From NCBI GenBank assembly GCA_937958285.1, contig CALFXQ010000259.1, positions 1 through 24,645 on the forward strand: a stretch of DNA of 24,645 bases. Reading direction: 5' to 3'. The notes beneath the pieces are model-generated. The model was not told the DNA's origin. It worked only from the letters and a program-made list of their open reading frames with translations, and did no database searches. Source of the DNA: an uncultured Fusibacter sp. (GTDB lineage: Bacteria > Bacillota > Clostridia > Peptostreptococcales > Acidaminobacteraceae). The position numbers and the translations under genes are program-made. This document shows positions 1 through 8,259 of this stretch, piece after piece; position 1 is the first letter of the stretch, and the number at the start of each line of letters is the position of its first letter.

Positions 1-1
1 A

Positions 2-943
2 AGGGGTAGCAAAGTTTACTACCCTCTACGCTTTGTGATGGAAACGATGAACTACAAGCTTGGATACGATCTTAAGAGTAATCGCATCTCAATTAAGGCC
101 ATTACTAAAGCTGAATTCCCTGTCATTATTAAAGATGAGAAGGCAACATACACTTTTAAAAAGCCTGTTAAAAGCATTGTTTCACTTGCACCCTCTATTA
201 CAGAAATACTCTTTTCAATAGGGGCTGGCGATATGATTGTTGGCCGAACAAAGTACTGCACCTACCCAGCTGCAGCAGCTAGCATTAAATCCGTCGGAAC
301 CCTTTACGAACCCGATTTAGAGGGTATCTTAAACTTAAAACCTGAGCTCGTACTTGCAGCAACACATATGAATGAAGATGTGATGAAGATGCTCGATAAA
401 GCAAACATCCTCACTGCAACACAGAAGAGTCCAGAGAAAATCGATCAAATCTACACTCTAATCGAGAATCTAGGCGTGATAACTGGCAATGATTACTCTG
501 CACGAGCTCTTGTCTCATCACTTAAAGGTAAAGTAGACCGTATCACCGCTATCGCCAATGCCATTCCAGCAAATGAGCGCAAGACAATCTACTATGTGGT
601 TGGCACTGGCAAAAAAGAATATACTGCGGGCAGCGATACATTTATCAATGACATCTTTACCCGTGCAGGCGCAGTCAACGTTGCCGCCGATACCACTGGT
701 TGGGGCTACACCCTCGAAAAACTGATTAGCCACAATCCTGAATACCTCTTTGGCGAGGGTTGGGCGAAAGACAGCATGGCCGCAAGCAGCAATTATGCCG
801 CGCTTTCTGCACTTAAAAACGACAAATTCGTCACCATAGATGGCAGTATCTTCTCTATTCCTGGACCTCGAGTAATAGACCTAGGGATGAAAACGGTCAT
901 TGAAAAGCTTTATCCAAGCTACGCGAAACGCTTACAATACTAG
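2..943 (+). CDS. Stalk-domain/periplasmic-binding fusion: BtuF/FecB-type substrate-binding protein (5' truncated by window)
   Basis: Binding protein of an iron-complex or cobalamin-type ABC importer; it should act outside the membrane and hand ligand to the permease encoded next. The frame is open from base 2, so the start lies outside the window; the GTG/ATG at 35 and 38 fall inside a domain and are unlikely starts. Visible residues 5-31 (VYYPLRFVMETM, then LGYDLKSNRISI) match the copper amine oxidase N-terminal/stalk repeat typical of Clostridia and Paenibacillus surface proteins. From about residue 58 a PF01497-type fold begins (IVSLAPSITEILFSIGAG, YCTYPAAA, then KPELVLAA) and runs to the end, roughly 255 residues. 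Genes for permease and ATPase follow on the same strand. The ligand is not determinable: vitamin B12, heme and siderophore are all possible. Family call firm, stalk call fairly firm, signal peptide not visible. Confidence 0.85.
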   Translation, partial: RGSKVYYPLRFVMETMNYKLGYDLKSNRISIKAITKAEFPVIIKDEKATYTFKKPVKSIVSLAPSITEILFSIGAGDMIVGRTKYCTYPAAAASIKSVGTLYEPDLEGILNLKPELVLAATHMNEDVMKMLDKANILTATQKSPEKIDQIYTLIENLGVITGNDYSARALVSSLKGKVDRITAIANAIPANERKTIYYVVGTGKKEYTAGSDTFINDIFTRAGAVNVAADTTGWGYTLEKLISHNPEYLFGEGWAKDSMAASSNYAALSALKNDKFVTIDGSIFSIPGPRVIDLGMKTVIEKLYPSYAKRLQY

Positions 944-972
944 TTCTTTACAATATTAATTTTGACACGATA

Positions 973-996
973 GAGGCGTCCTTAACCGAGCGCCTC
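973..996 (+). other. Inverted repeat between binding protein and permease genes
   Basis: Arms GAGGCG (973-978) and CGCCTC (991-996) enclose 12 bases. The T-rich stretch after it is not adjacent, so it is a poor terminator. It may attenuate or stabilise the message, letting the binding protein be made in excess over the permease. That role is inference. Confidence 0.3.
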
Positions 997-1054
997 GTAT
1001 GTGTTTTGTTCGCTTTGTTTTTTATCTCCTATTCTAGAACAAAAAGGAATATTT

Positions 1055-2095
1055 ATGCAATTAACGCGCTCTCGAACCGCTCAGCAGTTGTGCATTGTTC
1101 TTTTGCTCATTGCTCTTTTGCTCACGATGCTCTTTGCCATTGCCCAAGGAAGTGTCCGTATACCCATTCCACATGTGGCAACCATTATCCAGGCCGCCAT
1201 CTTTGGGGATTTGCCTGGGTCTATCGAAGCCACAGATGCATTTATTGTGATGCAGGTGCGGCTGCCGAGAATCCTTCTCGCCGCGATGGTTGGGGGCACG
1301 CTTTCTGTAATTGGCGCTGCCTTTCAGGCAATCTTTAGAAATCCTATGGCTGATCCTTATGTAATGGGAATTTCTTCTGGGGCTGCTTTTGGGGCGACGC
1401 TGGGCATTGTGTTTGGCCTTGGCGCTTCGCTACTTGGTCTTAGTGCAATCTCGATGATGGCCTTTGCGGGTGCTTTGCTGACGGTTTTATTGGTCTATGC
1501 CCTTGCGCGAACGGGCAATAAGGTTTCTCCCATGAACATTCTGCTGGCGGGGATTGTGGTCAACGCCGTGCTTTCTGCCATGATTTCACTGCTGATGATT
1601 CTTTTTCAGAACGACATAGACCGCATTGTAACCTGGACAATGGGCAGTTTCAATGCCTCTGCCTGGGAGCACATTCAACTCCTTTTGTTGCCCATGACCC
1701 TTGGCTCATTTTGGCTCATGTCTAAAAGTCGCGATCTCAACGCACTTTTAATGGGCGAAGAGGAAGCCATGAATCTCGGTGTTCCTGTAGAGCGCTTAAA
1801 AAAATCTGTGCTCTTAGTTTCTGCCTTTCTCGCTGCGTTTGCCGTGGCCGTTAGCGGCATTATTGGCTTTGTGGGCCTTATTGTACCGCATCTTTTCCGC
1901 TTGCTCTTTGGCGCAAATCACAAGGTCCTTATCCCTGCGTCATTTTTCGGTGGTGCTTGGTTTCTTCTGGTATGCGATACCATTGCGCGAAGTCTTGTGC
2001 CCAATATGGAAGCGCCTGTCGGTATTGTCACCGCTGCACTTGGCGGCCCATTCTTCCTGTTTCTACTCCATACCCACAAGAAAAAAATGATGTAG
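1055..2095 (+). CDS. FecCD/BtuC-family ABC transporter permease
   Basis: Integral membrane permease of the importer, expected to act as a homodimer passing an iron complex or cobalamin into the cytoplasm. It is 346 residues and very hydrophobic, with about ten membrane segments. Family motifs are present: MQVRLPRILLAAMVGG near residue 65, NPMADPYVMGISSGAAFGA after it, and GIIGFVGLIVPHLFRLLFG in the C-terminal third, the region that docks onto the ATPase. I chose the ATG at 1055 because AAAGGAA lies 5 bases before it. An in-frame start at 1001 would add 18 residues rich in Phe and Cys and has no ribosome site. The ATPase gene follows after about 30 bases. Family assignment is secure; the substrate is unknown. 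Confidence 0.9.
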   Translation: MQLTRSRTAQQLCIVLLLIALLLTMLFAIAQGSVRIPIPHVATIIQAAIFGDLPGSIEATDAFIVMQVRLPRILLAAMVGGTLSVIGAAFQAIFRNPMADPYVMGISSGAAFGATLGIVFGLGASLLGLSAISMMAFAGALLTVLLVYALARTGNKVSPMNILLAGIVVNAVLSAMISLLMILFQNDIDRIVTWTMGSFNASAWEHIQLLLLPMTLGSFWLMSKSRDLNALLMGEEEAMNLGVPVERLKKSVLLVSAFLAAFAVAVSGIIGFVGLIVPHLFRLLFGANHKVLIPASFFGGAWFLLVCDTIARSLVPNMEAPVGIVTAALGGPFFLFLLHTHKKKMM

Positions 2096-2125
2096 TCCGA
2101 TTCTGTGAAGAAAGGTAAAATCAAC

Positions 2126-2893
2126 ATGACAGCCCTTAAGGTCAAATCGCTCCGCTTTAAGTACAGCACAGAAGATGTTCTCCACAAAATTACATTCGAC
2201 ATTCCAAAAGGCAGCTTTGTATCTATTTTAGGCCCAAATGGCTCTGGCAAAACAACGCTGCTTAAAAATATAAGTCACATTCTCCAGCCTCAAGAGGGTT
2301 CAATTCTCTTAAACGAGAAGAACATCAGAGAGTACGGTCATAAGCAACTTGCCCGCAGTATCGCCGTGGTTCATCAAAATCAGCCCACTGACTTTGATTT
2401 CTCTGTGGAAGATGTGGTTTTAATGGGCCGTTATCCACATCTTAGGCAGTTCCAAACTGAGCGAACCGAAGATTATAACGTTGCGCGCTCGGCGATGTTG
2501 CGCACCGCTACCTCACATTTAAAGGATAAGAATCTCAAACATATAAGTGGTGGTGAACGCCAACGCGTCATGATTGCTAGAGCGCTTGCTCAAGAGACAG
2601 ACACCTTATTGCTCGACGAACCCATCTCCCACTTAGATATAAAATACCAACTCGAAATTCTCTCCATGTGTCGCGCCTTAAGTCACGACAAGCAAATGAC
2701 TGTTGTCACAACTCTGCACGACATCAATATGGCTGCCCGCTTCTCTGATTTAATGATTCTCATGCGCGGTGGAGAAATTATAGAAATGGGTCCGCCCACC
2801 GAAGTGATGACTCCCGAAATAATACGCGCTGTTTACGACGTCGAAGCACACATCACGCGTATTGCCGATCAGCTTCATGCCGTCTTTATTTAG
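2126..2893 (+). CDS. ABC transporter ATP-binding protein, FepC/BtuD type
   Basis: ATPase that powers the importer, 255 residues, cytoplasmic. Walker A is GPNGSGKT at residues 36-43, a Q-loop glutamine lies in VVHQNQP, the signature is ISGGERQR (Ile and Glu variants of LSGGQ), Walker B is TLLLDEP, and the H-loop is TTLHD. VEDVVLMGRYPHL is the stretch typical of siderophore/B12 ATPases. The ATG at 2126 is chosen over the GTG at 2105 because AAGAAAGG (2108-2115) sits about 10 bases upstream of it and the earlier start has no ribosome site. It is the last gene of the three-gene importer set and is followed by a strong hairpin terminator. Function firm, substrate unknown. Confidence 0.92.
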   Translation: MTALKVKSLRFKYSTEDVLHKITFDIPKGSFVSILGPNGSGKTTLLKNISHILQPQEGSILLNEKNIREYGHKQLARSIAVVHQNQPTDFDFSVEDVVLMGRYPHLRQFQTERTEDYNVARSAMLRTATSHLKDKNLKHISGGERQRVMIARALAQETDTLLLDEPISHLDIKYQLEILSMCRALSHDKQMTVVTTLHDINMAARFSDLMILMRGGEIIEMGPPTEVMTPEIIRAVYDVEAHITRIADQLHAVFI

Positions 2894-2924
2894 ACTTCTT
2901 TTGCAAAAAATATCCAAAAAAATT

Positions 2925-2968
2925 AAGGTGTCCCTCTTTGTAATTATCGAGGACACCTTTTGCTTTTT
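2925..2968. terminator. Bidirectional intrinsic terminator
   Basis: AAGGTGTCC (2925-2933) pairs with GGACACCTT (2951-2959). On the plus strand it is followed by TTTGCTTTTTT; on the minus strand by AATTTTTTT. It separates the plus-strand importer genes from the convergent minus-strand gene starting at 3491. Confidence 0.8.
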
Positions 2969-3005
2969 TGATTTTACTTTGCTTTTGATGCTTTATCTTC
3001 TATTG

Positions 3006-3491
3006 CTAGTTGCGTTGTTGGTCATCCTTTATGCAATCCACTGCAATGGTGAGTGCAACCACAAGCTCCTCATACTGAGGCTCATAAATTGCCATTTGAT
3101 ACGTGTCTCCCCATGCTAAAAATTCTCTAGAAATTTTGCCGATTGCCTCGGAATCCCGATAAACCGTGAAGTCAAAATCAAGCCAATCACCTTCTAAATA
3201 AAGGGCTGGGCCATCCTGTTCAATATCGATCTTCTTTTTAAAAAATTCCATGCGGCTTCTTAAGATCACTTCTTGTCCACTGCTAAATCTTACAACAAAG
3301 CGCGGGAGAAAAGTAAAAATTTCCTTATCTACTACAAAGCGTTCGATGCCATTTGCATCACTGACATGTACCGTATTTCCAAAAAACTTCAAATCTTGAT
3401 TCACCTCATACACCGTGCGCTGCTGTTCATCTAAAATCGGATAGTGGTCAGTAATTTTAAATACCTTTTGTTTGATGTAAAGTGTTTTCAT
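3006..3491 (-). CDS. LURP-one-related (YxjI/DUF567-like) protein
   Basis: Small 161-residue protein of the LURP-one/tubby C-terminal-like fold; no enzymatic activity is established for the bacterial members. The sequence opens MKTLYIKQKVFKITDHYPI, the usual family start, followed by alternating beta-strand segments such as NTVHVSDANGIERFVV and WLDFDFTVYRDSEAIGKIS, where the phrase about a residue pair being 'unlike parent, still built to change' is characteristic. No signal peptide or membrane segment is visible. I use the ATG at 3491 because AAGGGGG lies 9 bases upstream; longer readings up to 3542 would cover the ribosome site and the promoter. It is a single-gene unit with its own promoter and shares a terminator with the importer. 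Family assignment is moderate to good, cellular role unknown. Confidence 0.75.
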   Translation of the reverse strand: MKTLYIKQKVFKITDHYPILDEQQRTVYEVNQDLKFFGNTVHVSDANGIERFVVDKEIFTFLPRFVVRFSSGQEVILRSRMEFFKKKIDIEQDGPALYLEGDWLDFDFTVYRDSEAIGKISREFLAWGDTYQMAIYEPQYEELVVALTIAVDCIKDDQQRN

Positions 3492-3515
3492 AAACAAATG
3501 CCCCCTTTTGCCTAA

Positions 3516-3544
3516 AGTATAGCAAAAAGGTGAACGATTCACAG
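3516..3544 (-). promoter_or_regulatory. Promoter and small inverted repeat before the YxjI-like gene
   Basis: On the minus strand TATACT (3521-3516) is a good -10, 17 bases from a weak -35 CTGTGA (3544-3539). The repeat GTGAA-cga-TTCAC (3530-3542) overlaps the -35 region and could be an operator. The -10 is convincing; the -35 and operator are suggestions. Confidence 0.45.
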
Positions 3545-3604
3545 TTATCTATCATGAAAGTGACCTATTCTGCCTGAAAATGATTGCCATGGACACTTAA
3601 AACG

Positions 3605-3628
3605 TGCCATAGGGGACACCCTATGGCA
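3605..3628 (-). terminator. Hairpin after the ABC-2 exporter operon
   Basis: TGCCATAGGG (3605-3614) pairs perfectly with CCCTATGGCA (3619-3628) around GACA. Reading the minus strand, the stem is followed by CGTTTTAAG, a short T run, so it plausibly ends the exporter transcript that stops translating at 3668. Confidence 0.6.
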
Positions 3629-3667
3629 TATTAAAATATCAATCCGTTGAAAATACACATATCTATT

Positions 3668-4885
3668 TTACTTTACAGCGAACCAAGGAACACGTCCCCT
3701 TTGGCCCACTCTGAGTGCGAGGGCGAGGGCGAAAAAGGCGACGCCGAATGCAAGCTCTATGCCCATGGCACTAAAGATTGCTTTAAGTTGCTCCGAACTT
3801 AACAATGTGCTTTGGGCGATGCGCTCATTGGCCAAAACGAACCAATAAGTCGGAAGAAAACTGGCAATCTTCAGTACGCTTTCGCCAAGAAGCATCTGTG
3901 GAACAAAGACACCGCTCAGAAAACAGGTTCCTAAGGTAAAGACATTGGCGATCGCGTTAATGGCTTCGCGATTTTTGGCAAGGGTGCCAATAAGAAAGCT
4001 TATAGAGGTGACGCTGATGCAAAATACAAATGAATTTAAGATATAAATCAGCGTGTTGACATGCCAGACTTCTTTATTTGCAAAGGCCAATGAAAAAAGT
4101 ACCAATGCGGCCCAGGTCATTAGGGAAAACATGCCGTTTGCCATAAATAGTTCTAGATGAATCCGCTTTTGAGGAATAGGCGAACACATATTGCGCCTTT
4201 TGAGCTCATCTTTGTTGAATACAATCATAATGGTTGAAACGCCGAGTATGAGCACAAACATCAACGTATATGACAAGTAATTAAAGACGTAGTTTATCAG
4301 CTGCTGTGGACCACCCACTGTGTCTGTTTCTCCAGTATAGGTGTTGACTGGTATTTCGAATTTTAAGTCTTCGATGGCATAGTCCACCATCGTGGCCATC
4401 GATACATCATCGCCAAGTACCTGACGATAGTGGCCGACACGACCTAAAAACTGGTCGATGGCCATTTCGAGATAGATCTTGCTTGTGGAACCAGGCACTG
4501 AAGTGACGATTAGCTTGGGAATCTCTTGATTTGTGCCACCTTTCGCGCTAAAGGCTTCTTCAAAGCTATTTGTAAAGCCTTCAGGTATGCGGATCACATA
4601 TTCCACTTGGCTAAAATAGAGGGCATCCTGTAAGAGATCAACATCTTCCTCAAAGGCAATCAAATTTGCCCGTTGCGACAAGCTCTGCTTTAATCCTTCT
4701 ATCAATACCGATGTCTCTGTACCCACCCATGCCACGTTGCGCTTGGAGTCTGAAAAAGTAGTGGGCTGTGATGTGGATATATTGGACATCATCATAAAGG
4801 AAACAAAGAAGAATACCACAAAATAGATGCTGATTATCTTGAGATTCTTTTTGTAGATCTTCATACAAAGTTTATAAACTTGCAT
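3668..4885 (-). CDS. ABC-2 type permease, second subunit (LnrN-like)
   Basis: Second membrane subunit of an ABC-2 exporter, 405 residues. One N-terminal membrane segment (about residues 14-33) is followed by a roughly 180-residue extracytoplasmic domain and then five to six membrane segments from about residue 208, the ABC2_membrane_3 arrangement. GTCFLSGVFVPQMLLGE and FLPTYWFVLANERI near the C-terminus are family landmarks. Its ATG at 4885 has GGGGGAG five bases upstream and overlaps the end of the preceding permease gene by 14 bases, so the two are probably translationally coupled and form a heterodimer. With the ATPase upstream and the divergent kinase/regulator it fits a drug or antimicrobial export module. 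Substrate unknown. Confidence 0.85.
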   Translation of the reverse strand: MQVYKLCMKIYKKNLKIISIYFVVFFFVSFMMMSNISTSQPTTFSDSKRNVAWVGTETSVLIEGLKQSLSQRANLIAFEEDVDLLQDALYFSQVEYVIRIPEGFTNSFEEAFSAKGGTNQEIPKLIVTSVPGSTSKIYLEMAIDQFLGRVGHYRQVLGDDVSMATMVDYAIEDLKFEIPVNTYTGETDTVGGPQQLINYVFNYLSYTLMFVLILGVSTIMIVFNKDELKRRNMCSPIPQKRIHLELFMANGMFSLMTWAALVLFSLAFANKEVWHVNTLIYILNSFVFCISVTSISFLIGTLAKNREAINAIANVFTLGTCFLSGVFVPQMLLGESVLKIASFLPTYWFVLANERIAQSTLLSSEQLKAIFSAMGIELAFGVAFFALALALRVGQRGRVPWFAVK

Positions 4886-6023
4886 ATTTTCTCCCCCTAA
4901 TCACCAGGTATGTTCCCAGAGAAAAAACAACGGCAAACGTTGCAAGACCTAGCATATTTACTGAGTATCGACTGTAATCATCAAAGAAGTACAGCGCGTA
5001 ATATGCATCCGTCACGAGATTCACTGGATTAATGTACTTCAAGAGTGGCAATTTTGCTGCTACAAGGTACTTGATACTGGCAAACATCATACCAGAAAGG
5101 GCAGAACCCAGCATCGAAATACTGATAACAATGGCAGTTTTAACACCTTCGTTCCCCTTTACACAGGCTGAAACAAATGCACCAAAGGCGACGCCCACAA
5201 AGCAGCTGAGGATGGTTGTGAGTACGATGAGTTGCCACTTCTCGCCAAAGTCAACTTGGAGGGCAAATCTAATATAAAGCAGTAGTACGAACATTTCTAG
5301 TATTTGTACTAAAAGCGCTGCAGCACCACTGTACAAGAACACTTTTAATTTATGCACGGGGGCCATATTCACTCTAGCCGCTCTAGTAGAAATATTTGCC
5401 TGAATGGCATTCACTTCATTTGTGCCAAAGAAAGCGCCATACATACAAGCCATTCCTAGCAGTGAGTAAAAGTAGTTGAGTTCTGGATTTTGCTTGTTCT
5501 TAGCACCTAGACTGATCTCTTCTCGAAAGGATTCACGATTTACAAGGGCTTCCACAGCTTGGGGAACCTTTTCTGGATTTGTTTTTGCAATCCGTTCAAT
5601 AAAGAGCTGACTCTCTGCATATTGTTCTAGAAAAGACCTTAAGATGCTCTCCCCTAAGCCCGTCCCCGCCACAACTAAGGTTTTATCTTTTGCCAATGTT
5701 CCTTTAATTTCAATAATACCATCGACTTTTCCGCCATCTAGGGCGAGTTTTGCATCCGCTTCAGAGGCAACGCGCAGGTCCAAAAGTGGCTTTTCTCCTT
5801 CAGAAAGACTTCTTAGTGCCTCCTGAAAACCTTTGTCTTCGGCATAGTAAGCGTTCTCAATCACTACCACTGGAATTGGATTAAAACTATCTATACTTGC
5901 CAAATTTCCAAAGGCGAGTTTAAATAGCGATGCCAAAACCAGAGGAAACATCAATGTCCAAAAGATGACTGTTCGATCTCTCAGTAGCGTCTTTAGGCGA
6001 TAAGTAAATAAATGTATAAACAT
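4872..6023 (-). CDS. ABC-2 type permease, first subunit (LnrM-like)
   Basis: First membrane subunit of the exporter, 383 residues. Membrane segment 1 (about residues 19-39) precedes an extracytoplasmic domain of about 170 residues with a recognisable mixed alpha/beta pattern (PIPVVVIENAYYAED, then GGKVDGIIEIKG), then about six membrane segments including FYSLLGMACMYGAFFGTNEV and SMLGSALSGMMFASIKYLV. The ATG at 6023 has AGGAGG six bases upstream. It follows the ATPase gene by 18 bases. Same overall topology as the next permease but little residue identity by eye, which argues for an old duplication rather than a recent one. Family secure; the LnrM comparison rests on gene order and lengths. 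Confidence 0.85.
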   Translation of the reverse strand: MFIHLFTYRLKTLLRDRTVIFWTLMFPLVLASLFKLAFGNLASIDSFNPIPVVVIENAYYAEDKGFQEALRSLSEGEKPLLDLRVASEADAKLALDGGKVDGIIEIKGTLAKDKTLVVAGTGLGESILRSFLEQYAESQLFIERIAKTNPEKVPQAVEALVNRESFREEISLGAKNKQNPELNYFYSLLGMACMYGAFFGTNEVNAIQANISTRAARVNMAPVHKLKVFLYSGAAALLVQILEMFVLLLYIRFALQVDFGEKWQLIVLTTILSCFVGVAFGAFVSACVKGNEGVKTAIVISISMLGSALSGMMFASIKYLVAAKLPLLKYINPVNLVTDAYYALYFFDDYSRYSVNMLGLATFAVVFSLGTYLVIRGRKYASL

Positions 6024-6041
6024 GTAACCCTCCTATCTCCC

Positions 6042-6974
6042 TTAGTCGCGAAGTTCTTTACCAGTAATCTCTAAAAAGACGTCGTTTAAAGTTGGGACTT
6101 CTGAGTAGATTTTTCCAAAGCCAATTTGCTGTTCCTTTAACCCGTGTAACACCATTTCTAAATTGTTCTTTCCCTTTTGAGATTTAATCACCAAGTGTTT
6201 ATCGTTATAGGTGATACTCGCTATATTCGGGAGCTTTTTAAGTGCGCTAATTTGCATTTCGTTAACTTCTAAGGCTTCAACCGTAATCTTTTCTCCAAGG
6301 GTTATGCGATTTTTTAGCTCTTCTTTAGTACCGGTGGCAATCACACGCCCCTGATCCATAATCATAATCCGCGTGCATATTTGCTCTACTTCCTCCATAT
6401 AGTGAGAGGTGTATATAATTGTAGCACCTGTTGCATTTAAAGCTTGAATGCCCTCTAAGATCTTATTGCGACTTTGTGGGTCTACTGCCACGGTCGGCTC
6501 ATCCATAATGATCAACTTTGGCTTGTGTGCAATGCCACAGGCGATATTGAGACGTCTCAATAAGCCGCCGCTGAGCTTTTTAGGGTAGAATTTCTGAAAA
6601 TCTTCGAGACCTGTAAAGGCAATTGCCTCATTGACCAAACCTTTTCGCTTTGCCTTATCTGTTATATAGAGGCCACAGAAGTAGTCAATATTTTCGTAGA
6701 CCGTTAGTTCATCGTATACTGCCACATTTTGCATCACAATGCCTATGTCTTTTTTGCTGTCATACGACTCTGGTGTCATTTCCTTGCCAAAGACTGTAAT
6801 ATTGCCCTTGTCGTAACTGAGAAGCGATAAAATGCAATTGATCGCTGTTGTTTTGCCAGATCCATTTGGCCCCAATAGTCCAAATATCTCTCCCTGTTTA
6901 ACACTAAACGACAGATGGTCGAGCGCCAATAAATCATCGTATCGCTTAACGAGTTGTTCTACATTCACGATCAT
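6042..6974 (-). CDS. ABC exporter ATP-binding protein (LnrL-like)
   Basis: ATPase of the ABC-2 exporter, 310 residues. Walker A GPNGSGKT at residues 35-42, a Q in VMQNVAVYDELTVYEN, signature LSGGLLRRLNIACG, Walker B LIIMDEP, D-loop TVAVDPQSRN, H-loop TSHYMEE. The last 80 residues after VIATGTKEELKN form the small C-terminal extension common in drug/antibiotic exporters, ending in NDVFLEITGKELRD. ATG at 6974 with AGGAGG five bases upstream. First gene of a three-gene operon whose start faces the histidine kinase gene, the usual layout when the two-component system controls the exporter. Assignment as an exporter ATPase is firm; the exported compound is not shown by sequence. Confidence 0.9.
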   Translation of the reverse strand: MIVNVEQLVKRYDDLLALDHLSFSVKQGEIFGLLGPNGSGKTTAINCILSLLSYDKGNITVFGKEMTPESYDSKKDIGIVMQNVAVYDELTVYENIDYFCGLYITDKAKRKGLVNEAIAFTGLEDFQKFYPKKLSGGLLRRLNIACGIAHKPKLIIMDEPTVAVDPQSRNKILEGIQALNATGATIIYTSHYMEEVEQICTRIMIMDQGRVIATGTKEELKNRITLGEKITVEALEVNEMQISALKKLPNIASITYNDKHLVIKSQKGKNNLEMVLHGLKEQQIGFGKIYSEVPTLNDVFLEITGKELRD

Positions 6975-7050
6975 ATAATCCTCCTGTTGATGTGCTTTAA
7001 ACCTGCACTTTTCATACCCTTATCATACGTTAGATACTTACATCCCGCCA

Positions 7051-7064
7051 GTGATTGGAATCAC
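7051..7064. promoter_or_regulatory. Candidate operator, perfect inverted repeat in divergent intergenic region
   Basis: GTGATT-gg-AATCAC is a perfect 6-2-6 inverted repeat midway between the divergent exporter and kinase genes. Dyads of this size are typical for NarL/LuxR-type response regulators, one of which is encoded at 8256. Binding is inferred from position only. Confidence 0.4.
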
Positions 7065-7074
7065 CTTCTCAATA

Positions 7075-7110
7075 TGACATTTGTCACTTTCCCAACTATT
7101 AGTGTATAAT
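7075..7110 (+). promoter_or_regulatory. Promoter of the two-component system genes
   Basis: TTGTCA (7081-7086), an 18-base spacer and TATAAT (7105-7110) make a strong vegetative promoter. The -35 is half of a second dyad TGACA-tt-TGTCA (7075-7086), so a bound regulator would compete with RNA polymerase. This also rules out translation starts upstream of 7165. Confidence 0.75.
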
Positions 7111-7164
7111 CAAACTAATATACGTCGCAGGATACCAATATGTTTCACAATCACGAGGAGCCCT

Positions 7165-8259
7165 ATGCGCGCAAACCGCTTTATGTTACTTTTGCTCTTT
7201 ATTATAATTGGCACGGTACTCACAATGGCGAGTCCACTCTCTAATGCAATAGAAGGTGCCGTACTCCCCATGCTCATTGGATCCAGTTGTGCTGCTCTAT
7301 TACTCTATTTTTCGGTTAACAAGCGGTCAACCTATATTTGGTCAATAACTATATTGTTTACAGCGGTGTGTATCATTATGCCCGAACTCGCTTTTTACTG
7401 GCCAGTCATGATTTTTGTTATGCCCACACTGCCATTGCTAATCGCCTTTATGGTCACAACAGTACTTGGGGTCTCAAAGGTTTCTATGCTCTTTTCATTG
7501 CTGATACTCTTAATTAGCGTCGTCGCATATCTTCTGCAAAGTTATTTACAACAAATGGAAGACTTACACAAAAAACAGCTTGCCATTTTAGACAACGCAA
7601 GAGAAATGGAAATCGCGCTAAAACTACACAATCAAGAGCTTATTGAGAAGCAAGATAACGACATACAAATTGCTACCTTAAATGAAAGACATCGCATTGC
7701 CCGCGAAATGCATGATCACGCAGGCCATCTTCTATCGAGGGCACTGCTACAGATTGGCGCATTTATGGCAATCTCTAGTGAAAATCAGTCTCTATCTCCC
7801 ATAAGGGAAACCGTCAGTGATGCAATGGATAGCCTTAGAAACAGCGTGCACAATCTCTTTGACACTTCCATTGATCTCACCCTACAGCTCAATCAGATTG
7901 CCAAAGACTTTACCTTCTGCACGATAAACATGAATCTCAACTATACAGACGACCCCTCCACGAGAGTCAAGCTCGCGCTAATCGCCATTTTCAAAGAGTC
8001 TCTATCGAATATTATGAGACATAGTAACGCGACAAGAGTAGAAGTGGTGTTTATGGAGCATCCCGATTTTTATCAATGGGTAATCTCTGACAATGGGAGC
8101 ACTGCTCGCGGTAAAGATTTCTCTACCCATTCGAGTACACACCATGGCATGGGACTTGGCAATATTGCCAGGAGAATAGAGACTCTGGGCGGACATATGA
8201 TCATTAAAACAGCTAATGGATTTACACTCTTTATGACGATTCCAAGGGAGACCCCATGA
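7165..8259 (+). CDS. NarL-type sensor histidine kinase (HisKA_3)
   Basis: Membrane sensor kinase, 364 residues. The first 130 residues hold about five closely packed membrane segments with almost no external loop, the intramembrane-sensing style seen in DesK/LiaS/LnrJ kinases. A short coiled coil (about 132-170) leads to ERHRIAREMHDHAGHLLSRAL, with phospho-acceptor His183. The ATPase domain has an N-box FKESLSNIMRHSNA, DNG in ISDNGSTARG and G-box HHGMGLGNIARR. The ATG at 7165 is preceded by GAGGAG (7155-7160); an earlier in-frame start would lie within the promoter. The stop overlaps the regulator start by 4 bases (ATGA). It probably senses membrane stress or a membrane-active compound exported by the divergent ABC system; the latter is inference. 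Confidence 0.88.
   Translation: MRANRFMLLLLFIIIGTVLTMASPLSNAIEGAVLPMLIGSSCAALLLYFSVNKRSTYIWSITILFTAVCIIMPELAFYWPVMIFVMPTLPLLIAFMVTTVLGVSKVSMLFSLLILLISVVAYLLQSYLQQMEDLHKKQLAILDNAREMEIALKLHNQELIEKQDNDIQIATLNERHRIAREMHDHAGHLLSRALLQIGAFMAISSENQSLSPIRETVSDAMDSLRNSVHNLFDTSIDLTLQLNQIAKDFTFCTINMNLNYTDDPSTRVKLALIAIFKESLSNIMRHSNATRVEVVFMEHPDFYQWVISDNGSTARGKDFSTHSSTHHGMGLGNIARRIETLGGHMIIKTANGFTLFMTIPRETP

Noticed and set aside
963..991. TTGACA at 963-968 as a promoter -35 before the permease gene
   Set aside because: No -10-like hexamer stands 16-18 bases downstream, and the gene fits a continuous importer operon.
4872..4885. Overlap of the two permease genes as a frameshifted single gene
   Set aside because: Each gene has its own strong ribosome site and a complete ABC-2 layout, so this is ordinary translational coupling.
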